From Flavobacteriales bacterium (GTDB taxonomy: Bacteria > Bacteroidota > Bacteroidia > Flavobacteriales_D > Sanyastnellaceae), in assembly GCA_029242765.1 (NCBI GenBank), contig JAQWTJ010000019.1:1-64000 (forward strand): DNA of 64,000 nucleotides. Reading direction: 5' to 3'. Of this stretch, positions 9,620 through 17,689 are shown piece by piece. Position 1 is the first letter of the stretch. Each line of letters begins with the position of its first letter. The notes beneath the pieces were generated by a model. That model was not told where the DNA came from, did not search any database, and saw only the letters and a list, made by a program, of their open reading frames with translations. Both the position numbers and the translations under genes were made by a program.

Positions 9620-11845
9620 TTAGCTATTTGAAGCTTGCTTGAAAGTAAGTACAAATTCCGTTCCCTGCCCAAATTCACTGTGCACTTGAATGTCCGCCTT
9701 GTGATCATCGAGGATGCCCTTGACAATGCTCAGCCCGAGCCCTGTGCCTTTTCCGACCTCTTTCGTCGTGTAAAAGGGATCAAAAATTCTTGAGACTGTT
9801 TCACTCTCCATACCAATTCCATTGTCCTTCACTCGTACGATTACATCCTTGGCCAATTGACTCACCCCAATTTCCACCAGGCGCTCGTCTGTTTTCTCGT
9901 GGCGCTGCTCGGTGGCCTGCACAGCATTGACAATGATGTTCATGAACACCTGAGAAATGCGGCCGGGTTGGCAAAGCACCTGAGCCAAATCGGGCTCGAT
10001 CTTCACGTCAATGGTTGCAATTGACAATACGCGGTTGCCGAGCACCGTCAAAGAAGCCTCGATCAATTCTGCGAGCGATGCCGGAAGCATCCGATCGGAA
10101 TCCATCCGGCCGAAGACCCGAAGGCCTTGAACAATTTTTGCCGTGCGGTCTGCCCCTTCCTTGATACCGGCAATCAACTGGCGTGACTCGTCTTTGAGGA
10201 AGTTCAAATCCAGTTTTTTCACCTTTTCCTTCACGAGCGCCAGCGCTTTCAGCTCCTCTTCCGTCAACCGAGAGCGGTCGTCCTTTTGCTCGGCTGAAGC
10301 AGCGTCGAAGTCCATTTTTTCCGACAACACCCCAGCGTACGCGTCGAGAATATCGATCAAATCGTCGAGGTCCCGTTCGAGCGATCCTGCATTGGATTTT
10401 ACGTAGTTGATTGGATTGTTCAATTCGTGGGCAATGCCTGCGGTCATCTGTCCAAGCGAGGCCAATTTTTCCGACTGAATCAAATGGTTCTGTGCACCCC
10501 GAAGTTCTTCAAGAGCCCACTTCAACTCGTCGTTTGCCTGAGAGAGCTCCACGGTGCGTTCCGAGACACGCCCCTCAAGTTGGGCATTTTGCTCCTTGAC
10601 GATGGCCTCATTTTCCATCGATGCAGCGAGCGCCTTGGCATTGGCCTCCTCGCGCTCCTTTTTCAACTGATTGATTCGGTCGCCCAGTGCAAAGCTCAGC
10701 AAGAGCATCTCTAGGATGGTGCCCAATGGGAGGAAAATTGCCGTGACGGCTGTGTTCGGGAGGACGTTAAAATCACGGAGCGCCTGGGTTGTCACGCCGG
10801 CTAAAAAGAAACTCCAAGCCAACAGAAACCAGCCCGCCGAAGGGGAGCCACGGCGCAGGCACACCACCGACAGCATCAGAATCATTGGTGCGGAGAGGGC
10901 GCCGAGATTGACAAGGTTGTATGAGAATGAAGTGAATCCACCAACACCCGCAATGAAGGCAACACCGTACACAACGTAGAGCGCCTTGATGAACTTATCC
11001 CACCCTGGAGCAAATGTTTGGACGCGCAAAAACGAGCGCGTAAACGACAGGGCGGCCAAACCACTCGCCGCACCCACAATCACAAGTCCATTGGTGCTGA
11101 GCCATTGGGAATCGCCCCACAACAAGCGATCATATCCGTTGAACGCCCATTGGACCAAAGCGACGGTCACCACGACCATGACATAGCGGAAGTAATCAAT
11201 CTGGCCTGTGCTCATAAAGAGGAACAGGTTGTAAAGCAGCATCGCCAGCACGATGCCAGTGTAAAGGGCGAAAATGATGTTGCGGTTATCGGAGTGCTCC
11301 TCCCACCGCGACGGGGTCATGCGCTCAAACGGCATGACGAGTTGCTTGCCCGAAACCACCCGAACAACAAGTTGCCGTGTCGGGTTGAGCGGCCTAGAAA
11401 AACGTGGCAATACACGGTTGCGGTTCACCTCCACGGCAGCCCCCATTTCAGCAGCGCGCACCACACGCTCCCCCTCAATTTCATACCACGCGACACTGTC
11501 GAGCGTCGGGTTGTGAATGACAATCAGGTCCTCCACCGGACCGTCCTGCCAGCCGTCGATGATGACCCAAAACGCAGACTGCGATGTGAGCGCGTTGACC
11601 AATTGACCCTTCACCGGCTCCGAGTTAGCATGCAGCGCCTCGAGCGGGGTGAACACACGGTCGACGTCTTCCACCAGCCACAAATGCAAGGAATCGGGCT
11701 CCTGATCCGTGGTGATTTGCCGTTGGCTGATTAAGCGCTGCTGGGCATTTTTTCCACAGGAACTCAAACCTCCTGACAACAAGACAATCAATGCTGCAAA
11801 CGCCGCTAAAGAAAACCAACGGGAAAGAGGCCCGGAGTGCTTCAT
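9620..11845 (-). CDS. 7TMR-DISM-type sensor histidine kinase
   Basis: N-terminal extracellular domain, multiple TM segments, coiled coil, H-box LGQMTAGIAHELNNPINYV, HATPase motifs NIIVNAVQA, VKDNGIGM, IFDPFYTTKEVGKGTGLGLSIVKGI. Confidence 0.92.
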   Translation of the reverse strand: MKHSGPLSRWFSLAAFAALIVLLSGGLSSCGKNAQQRLISQRQITTDQEPDSLHLWLVEDVDRVFTPLEALHANSEPVKGQLVNALTSQSAFWVIIDGWQDGPVEDLIVIHNPTLDSVAWYEIEGERVVRAAEMGAAVEVNRNRVLPRFSRPLNPTRQLVVRVVSGKQLVMPFERMTPSRWEEHSDNRNIIFALYTGIVLAMLLYNLFLFMSTGQIDYFRYVMVVVTVALVQWAFNGYDRLLWGDSQWLSTNGLVIVGAASGLAALSFTRSFLRVQTFAPGWDKFIKALYVVYGVAFIAGVGGFTSFSYNLVNLGALSAPMILMLSVVCLRRGSPSAGWFLLAWSFFLAGVTTQALRDFNVLPNTAVTAIFLPLGTILEMLLLSFALGDRINQLKKEREEANAKALAASMENEAIVKEQNAQLEGRVSERTVELSQANDELKWALEELRGAQNHLIQSEKLASLGQMTAGIAHELNNPINYVKSNAGSLERDLDDLIDILDAYAGVLSEKMDFDAASAEQKDDRSRLTEEELKALALVKEKVKKLDLNFLKDESRQLIAGIKEGADRTAKIVQGLRVFGRMDSDRMLPASLAELIEASLTVLGNRVLSIATIDVKIEPDLAQVLCQPGRISQVFMNIIVNAVQATEQRHEKTDERLVEIGVSQLAKDVIVRVKDNGIGMESETVSRIFDPFYTTKEVGKGTGLGLSIVKGILDDHKADIQVHSEFGQGTEFVLTFKQASNS

Positions 11846-12588
11846 GCCAGCCCGTTGTCAATGTGATAAGCAACTGAACCGAACCGTCCCTTCAACTCAT
11901 GACATTGACTCGGCTCTTCGGCCATGGCGCGCACGAAATTCTGAACGAATTCTTGGGAATTGCTCAGAGATTCTGGCGATACAAAGTGACCAATTTCCGA
12001 CAGAATTGGTGATGTGGGATAGTCAAAAGATCCTGCAACGCCCACATCTTTCATGATGTCAAAGCCCAAGCTTCGCTGCATAGCATTCATATTCCGGCCC
12101 ATAAAGGCAAAACCATGGCGGATGTCAACCACGGGCATCACACCCAACCCTGCACAGGCCATCGGCACCATGCCGATGCCAGCCACCGCCACCTCGCGAT
12201 GGCTCCACAACGCACAGAATTCACCGCAGCCCTCGTCCATATGGCTCTCAACAATCTGGCTCACCTCTGGGTAACCGGTTGAGACTGCACGCTCCATCGG
12301 CAGCCGATTGAAAGCCGTTCGCCGCATCAGGCGCATGCCCGAAAGCACGCGATCGCCTGCCGCATCAAGCAGCATAAATACCGTGTGATCCGGGCTGCCC
12401 ACCCAAGAGCGGTCCATGGAGGTGAGGTTCTTGATGCCTGCGGCCAGCAGCACCTCACGGTGACCTGATAAAAATTGCTCGCAACTTGAGACGTCCTCAT
12501 CTGCCCGAAAGATGCGCAGGCACACCTCAGATAATACGTTAGCTGCGTCAACCGACTCAAGCGGGATGCGCGACGGTGATGTGCTCAT
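11842..12588 (-). CDS. GNAT-fold / N-acyl-amino-acid-synthase-like putative acyltransferase
   Basis: HTVFMLLDAAGDRVLSGMRLMRR and GCGEFCALWSHREVAVAGIGMVPMACAG..ALGF-type pattern resemble acyltransferases of the autoinducer-synthase/FeeM type. Weak similarity from memory only. Start at MSTSPSR is uncertain. Confidence 0.5.
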   Translation of the reverse strand: MSTSPSRIPLESVDAANVLSEVCLRIFRADEDVSSCEQFLSGHREVLLAAGIKNLTSMDRSWVGSPDHTVFMLLDAAGDRVLSGMRLMRRTAFNRLPMERAVSTGYPEVSQIVESHMDEGCGEFCALWSHREVAVAGIGMVPMACAGLGVMPVVDIRHGFAFMGRNMNAMQRSLGFDIMKDVGVAGSFDYPTSPILSEIGHFVSPESLSNSQEFVQNFVRAMAEEPSQCHELKGRFGSVAYHIDNGLA

Positions 12589-13636
12589 GGATGTCGAAAT
12601 GAAGTCGTTGGTCTGCAATGGGTTCTCCAAGCAGTATACGGCGAATGATATGGGCCAAAGCGCCGGACCCCATCGCCACGTCAGAATACAATTGAGGCCA
12701 GCTCACCAAGGTTTTACCCACCTGTTCGAGCGAACGCAAGGCCGGTTCAGAGGCCGTGTCCAAGTCCACCCACGCGTTGAGCATCTCAGGCGTCCAAGCT
12801 GTGGCCTCAAGCATTTCACTCATTTGCTCAGGGGTGAAGCGCCCGTGCAAGAAGTTCTCCGTCGATTCGGTGTCGTAGCGCTCAATGTCAATCATGCCCC
12901 GATCATTGGTCTCCATAATCAGAGGGATGCGGCGGTCGCGTGCAGCGATGCGCAACAGGGCCTTTGCCGAGACGCCGTCACAGGCGTCCACCACCAAATC
13001 CAGGTCGTCCATGAATTCTGCGACGCGGCCTTTTGTAAAGCCTTCAGGGAAAATCTCCACCTTGAGATAGGGATCAATTTCAGCGATGCGTCGGGCTATT
13101 CCGACTGCTTTCGACTGGCCCAAATCACAAACCGATGCAGGGATGCGGTTGAGATTCGAAAGTTCAATGATGTCGTGATCGGCCAATTTTAAGCCGCCCA
13201 CAATGCGTTCCATGGCCAGTGCCATCGCCGTGCTCTGCCCCACTGAAAGTCCCACAACGCCAACAGTTTTTCCGGACAAATTGCGCTGCTCGCCGTGGTC
13301 GATTTTCAAAGCGTTGCGGTTGGTGCGGACGGCTACAAACTCGGCTTCCTCGAGCAACAGCACAGCTTCAGCACGCCACGGGTACCACACCCACGTTCCA
13401 TAGAAGCCTGTGGAAGAGTCCGCCTGACGTTGGGCTAGCAGCGCATCGGCTGCCGCCTTTGAAGGCGAGCGGTCGGGCTGAGCACATCGACACCACTCGG
13501 CCCACTGCTGATCAAAAGAAGCGGTGCTCAACACGATTTCTCGGCCGGCGCGAAAATGTTCCCATGCGGACAATTCCGACGCTGAACTTGTCACGAAGCA
13601 CTTAAAGTCGATGTTCACAGACGCCGGGTCAGTCAT
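12557..13636 (-). CDS. ThiF/MoeB/E1-like adenylyltransferase, resembling the E1 part of Rv1355c-type proteins but without a nitroreductase domain
   Basis: VGVVGLSVGQSTAMALAMERIVGGLKLADHDIIELSNLNRIPASVCDLGQSKAVGIARRIAEIDPYLKVEIF..LDLVVDACDG: E1 nucleotide-binding core with SNLNR. Confidence 0.85.
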   Translation of the reverse strand: MTDPASVNIDFKCFVTSSASELSAWEHFRAGREIVLSTASFDQQWAEWCRCAQPDRSPSKAAADALLAQRQADSSTGFYGTWVWYPWRAEAVLLLEEAEFVAVRTNRNALKIDHGEQRNLSGKTVGVVGLSVGQSTAMALAMERIVGGLKLADHDIIELSNLNRIPASVCDLGQSKAVGIARRIAEIDPYLKVEIFPEGFTKGRVAEFMDDLDLVVDACDGVSAKALLRIAARDRRIPLIMETNDRGMIDIERYDTESTENFLHGRFTPEQMSEMLEATAWTPEMLNAWVDLDTASEPALRSLEQVGKTLVSWPQLYSDVAMGSGALAHIIRRILLGEPIADQRLHFDIHEHITVAHPA

Positions 13637-13704
13637 GCATCTAATTTCAGCTGCAGCGGCCCGCGTTTTCAGGGCGTCAGGCGACCTTTATCCACACAAG
13701 GGCG

Positions 13705-14202
13705 TTGAGTCCGTCGATAATCTCACAAAAGTTTGTCTCCGTGCGCAACTTCTACAGCGCAACTTGCGTAGGTCTAAGCACCATGCTCCTTTCAAGTCCT
13801 ACTTTCAGCGTTGAACTTCTCCCAAACGCGATCGCCTACCGCCCCGAACTCTTCACAGGATTGGACGCCATTTTACCGCGTCTTGACTGCTTGCTTGAGG
13901 ACGTGTGGTCTGGGGACAAAGGTGCTGCGACTGAGGTCTTAATCACGGCCAATTTAGGCCAAGCCGAAGCCGACGCTCGATCCGTCTTTTATGTTGGGCC
14001 GATCACCGACACAGAAAGCTTGGCGCGTGTCATTGAAAACAAGCCCCACTTCCGATTGGTGCCCATTCAGTATGACACCGCCCAATGGCAAAAGAATTTC
14101 ACGCGCTTCATCATGGAGATGCGCATTGCCCAGCGCAATGCCCTCGACTTGAAAGTCTTCCTCAGTTCGAGCGGCTTGAGCTCAGGCCGACGTGCCAGTT
14201 GA
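13705..14202 (+). CDS. hypothetical protein; start probably ATG 13783 (MLLSSPTFSVELLPNAIAYRP)
   Basis: Open frame in the otherwise unoccupied divergent region next to the E1 operon. No family recognised. Confidence 0.55.
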   Translation: MSPSIISQKFVSVRNFYSATCVGLSTMLLSSPTFSVELLPNAIAYRPELFTGLDAILPRLDCLLEDVWSGDKGAATEVLITANLGQAEADARSVFYVGPITDTESLARVIENKPHFRLVPIQYDTAQWQKNFTRFIMEMRIAQRNALDLKVFLSSSGLSSGRRAS

Positions 14203-14226
14203 GCACTCGCGCCGCAAAGCACAACT

Positions 14227-14775
14227 TCAAAGCCCTTCGGCCTTCATTTTTTCGTAGCCTCCAGCCAAGGCATTGGCCATATCGCGGATTGCCACAAGCG
14301 ACGCCTCCGTGTCCGCCCCTACTTCTACGCCCTTCAGGCGCAGCAATAGCCAGCCGTACAGCGCCGTCAGCACGCCCTCAACCTCGCTCTTGCCCGGCTC
14401 GCCGCGCTTTTCCATTTCCTGCAAATGCGGAGTCGCCGCCTCGTATACCCGCTTGTAATCCTCGTCACCGGTGACATCAAGAAGCGTGCGGTGCAGCACC
14501 ACCAGCTCCATCATCACCTCATCAAGTTCAACGAGATGGCCGGTTTTCTCCAAACCTTCAGCCCGCATTTTCAACATCAGATCGGCAAACCACTTGAGCT
14601 CCACCTCGAGACGGTCGCCGCCATAAGCTGCTTGCAGATGTCCGCGCAAAGTGCTCAAATCGAAGCTAATGGCCCGCGCCAAATCCTCCATTTGCCACAT
14701 ATACAGAATATACTCCACCACATGCGCGCGGAGCTTCTCATCCGCTGTATTCATCAAATTCGACGTCTCGTTCAT
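14227..14775 (-). CDS. DUF4924 family protein
   Basis: All-helical protein with EYILYMWQMEDLARA, resembling a Bacteroidota-specific family known to me as DUF4924. Confidence 0.7.
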   Translation of the reverse strand: MNETSNLMNTADEKLRAHVVEYILYMWQMEDLARAISFDLSTLRGHLQAAYGGDRLEVELKWFADLMLKMRAEGLEKTGHLVELDEVMMELVVLHRTLLDVTGDEDYKRVYEAATPHLQEMEKRGEPGKSEVEGVLTALYGWLLLRLKGVEVGADTEASLVAIRDMANALAGGYEKMKAEGL

Positions 14776-14966
14776 ACCAATGCTTGCTTTCTGGCCTCAG
14801 CCATTTTTAAAAACACCCGCTCCACCTCCGGAATCAAGTCACGCGCAAACTGCTCCAATTGCCCCTGTGTTAGAGACGACTCTGCAACGCGATAAGTCTG
14901 CTCAAGTGGGCCCCAAGTGAACTGCACATGGTATTTCTCATTCCAATGTTGCACCACTATGCGCAT
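14772..14966 (-). CDS. small conserved hypothetical protein (MRIVVQHWNEKYHVQFTWGPLEQTYRV)
   Basis: Overlaps the DUF4924 start by 4 bp (ATGA-type coupling). No competing ORF on the other strand. Confidence 0.55.
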   Translation of the reverse strand: MRIVVQHWNEKYHVQFTWGPLEQTYRVAESSLTQGQLEQFARDLIPEVERVFLKMAEARKQALV

Positions 14967-15106
14967 GGATGGGTGGGAAATATTAAGAATACTACGCACG
15001 GTGGAGGGGATGTGATGACGTTCTTGAGGCTGCAAAAATACTGCGGGTATTTAAACTTCTCAAGATGACGTTAATCCTTTCAGCTTCTCGGCCGTTCTTC
15101 CTTGCC

Positions 15107-17689
15107 ATGCCTTACCAATTCAAAGCCTGTAGTTTCAGCCGAATCGGGGGATTGCTAACCCTCGCCCTGCTGCTCGCAATTGATTTTTCTGCGGTCGCTC
15201 AAGTCGGGCGTGGCGGCGGGCGTGGCGGCGATGGTGAGCGTCGCGGAGGCGAACGACCCAAAATTGGCCAGATCTTCGGGCGTGTCAAGGACGCCCAGAC
15301 GGGCAAAGCGATTGATTTTGTGAGCATTGCGGTGCTGAGTCAGTCCGATAGCAGCACGGTGGGTGGCGGCATCACCGACAAAAGCGGCCGATTCGACATC
15401 AAAGAACTGCCCGTAGGTCGGTACATCGCACAGGTCATGTTTATGGGGTACGTCACCCAGACGGTGAGCGACATCCGACTCATCCCCAAAGGTGGCACCG
15501 TACAAGACCTCGGAACGATTCACTTGGAGGCCGACGTCCAAGCCCTAGAAGCTGCTGAAGTCATCACCCAAAGCTCAAGCCTTGAAATGCTCATCGATCG
15601 CAAGGTCTTTCATGTGGGCAACGACCTGAACGCCGTCGGGTCCAACGCCACGGAATTGCTTCGCAATGTGCCTTCCGTGGACGTGGACATCGACGGAACA
15701 ATATTCTTGCGCGGCAGTGCAAATGTCACAATCCTCATCGACGGGCGGCCCAGCGGCCTGACGGGCAGCACAGGCGAAGCCCTTTTGGAGCAAATCCCCT
15801 CCAGCACGATCGATCGCATCGAAATTATTACCAACCCCTCGGCCAAATTTGACCCCGAGGGCATGGCTGGTATTCTGAACATCATCCTCAAAAAGGACAA
15901 ATTGCGCGGTCTCAATGGCCAGCTCGAAGGGACGTTCGGCACTGGGGATAACCACAGCGGGTCATTCAACGGCAATTGGCGCACGACCAAACTAAACGTC
16001 TTTGCAAACTTCGCGAACAACAACCGCAACGGCTTCCGCTCGGGCGACAGCTTCCGAACGCAGTTTTTCACCGACTCGACATCGTCTCTTGACATCGAAA
16101 GCATGAACACCACCTCGCGTTCTAGCCTGTCAGGCCGCTTCGGCGTAGACTACTCGCCTTCTCCACGCACCACATGGAATGTGGGGCTGCGCATCAACGA
16201 CTCGGGAAATGCGTCCTCGGGCTGGGCGGCAAACCGTGAGACCTTCAGCACCGATTATGCCCTGGACCAATTCACCTCCAGCGTCGGTGAAGGCTCTAGA
16301 ATTTCACAAGATCTCGACGCTGGCTTTCAGCGCACCTTCGGATCAGACGACCACAATATAAAAGCCTCTGTGCGGCTTTCCCAAAGCAACGGTATGTCCA
16401 ACGATTCAATCTTCATCCAGACATTTGATGGGCTTGATGCCGGAGCTTACCCCGATGGATACGACGTTCCGATGACCGATGAATTTCTGGCCTTTGTCAA
16501 TTCCAATGATCCGGAAAACGTCAAACTGAACTTGCAAGCAGACTATGAAAGACCGCTTGAACACGACGGAAAACTCGAGCTCGGATGGCGTACCACTGAC
16601 CGCTTCACGGTGGAGGATCAACAGAACTTCACGGCCGACACGGCCATGAACTCCACCTCACAAGAATTCAAATACGGTGAGCAAATCCACGCCGCATACA
16701 CCACTTGGGGCCGGAAGTTCGGCGCCTTCGGTCTGCAGCTCGGCGGCCGGCTCGAGCAGGTGTTCACCTCGGCTGAAGTGCTGCGCGCCGGCGGTGAGGG
16801 TGGCAACGAAGATTCGGCGTTCAAGAACGATTACTTCAGCCTCTACCCTTCTGTAAATGTGAACTACACTGTGGACGACCGCAACCAATGGCAAGCCAGT
16901 TTTTCTCGCCGTATCAACCGCCCGCGCAGCCGACAAATCAACCCGTACATCAACAATGCCAACCCCCGCGAATTGCGCGTAGGCAATCCCTTTTTGCTGC
17001 CCGAGTACACAAACAGTGTCGAGCTGAATCACCAGCTCACAACGCGCAGTGGTTCGTTGACTTCAGGCCTGTACTACAAACACACCACCGATGTGATTCG
17101 CCGTTACCGCTGGACGGATTCCAGTGGTGTTTCGACAAGCACGTTTGTAAACCTTGCCTCCCAACAAAATTTCGGGGCTGAGATTGTGGGCATGTGGCGC
17201 CCCAGCGAAAAGTTGTCCCTTCGCGGCAATGCGAGTTGGTATGTTGAACAGTCCGACGGCTCCAACCTCGAAGCTGACCTAGGCAACAACGGCGTGCGCA
17301 TGATGCTCGGAGGGCAAGTCACAGCCGTGCTCCCGCGCCTGTACAAGTTGCAGATTGACGGCCGATTCATGGCGCCGTCGACGCATCTGCAAGGCGATTT
17401 CAGTGGCTTCAAAACGATGAATATGGCGGTGAGCAGAGATTACTTTGATGGCAAATTGCGTTGCACCGCACGCGTTTCAGATGTGTTCAATTCACGTCAA
17501 TTCTCCTTCACTTCGAGCGCTTCGAACTTCGAGCTTGAAAGTCTACACAAGCGTCAGTCGCAGTTCTTGTACCTGAGCGCGATGTGGAAATTTGGAAAAC
17601 TCGAAGCGGGCAATCGACGCAAAGGCGGCTCCCGCGGAGGCGAAAGTGGCGGGTCGCAAGGCGGAGGTGGTGGTGACATGGAGTTTTAA
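15107..17689 (+). CDS. outer membrane beta-barrel / TonB-dependent receptor with carboxypeptidase-regulatory-like domain
   Basis: GRVKDAQTGKAIDFVSIAVL, plug segment LLRNVPSVDVDIDGTIFLRGSANVTILIDGRPS, EIITNPSAKFDPEGMAGILNIILKK. Gly/Arg-rich segments at both termini. Confidence 0.92.
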   Translation: MPYQFKACSFSRIGGLLTLALLLAIDFSAVAQVGRGGGRGGDGERRGGERPKIGQIFGRVKDAQTGKAIDFVSIAVLSQSDSSTVGGGITDKSGRFDIKELPVGRYIAQVMFMGYVTQTVSDIRLIPKGGTVQDLGTIHLEADVQALEAAEVITQSSSLEMLIDRKVFHVGNDLNAVGSNATELLRNVPSVDVDIDGTIFLRGSANVTILIDGRPSGLTGSTGEALLEQIPSSTIDRIEIITNPSAKFDPEGMAGILNIILKKDKLRGLNGQLEGTFGTGDNHSGSFNGNWRTTKLNVFANFANNNRNGFRSGDSFRTQFFTDSTSSLDIESMNTTSRSSLSGRFGVDYSPSPRTTWNVGLRINDSGNASSGWAANRETFSTDYALDQFTSSVGEGSRISQDLDAGFQRTFGSDDHNIKASVRLSQSNGMSNDSIFIQTFDGLDAGAYPDGYDVPMTDEFLAFVNSNDPENVKLNLQADYERPLEHDGKLELGWRTTDRFTVEDQQNFTADTAMNSTSQEFKYGEQIHAAYTTWGRKFGAFGLQLGGRLEQVFTSAEVLRAGGEGGNEDSAFKNDYFSLYPSVNVNYTVDDRNQWQASFSRRINRPRSRQINPYINNANPRELRVGNPFLLPEYTNSVELNHQLTTRSGSLTSGLYYKHTTDVIRRYRWTDSSGVSTSTFVNLASQQNFGAEIVGMWRPSEKLSLRGNASWYVEQSDGSNLEADLGNNGVRMMLGGQVTAVLPRLYKLQIDGRFMAPSTHLQGDFSGFKTMNMAVSRDYFDGKLRCTARVSDVFNSRQFSFTSSASNFELESLHKRQSQFLYLSAMWKFGKLEAGNRRKGGSRGGESGGSQGGGGGDMEF

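Noticed and set aside
11018-11734. 238-aa plus-strand ORF inside the histidine kinase gene
   Set aside because: Antisense to conserved TM/DISM coding sequence; composition artefact.
12512-13192. 226-aa plus-strand ORF antisense to the E1-like gene
   Set aside because: The E1-like frame on the minus strand has clear motifs; the antisense ORF has none.
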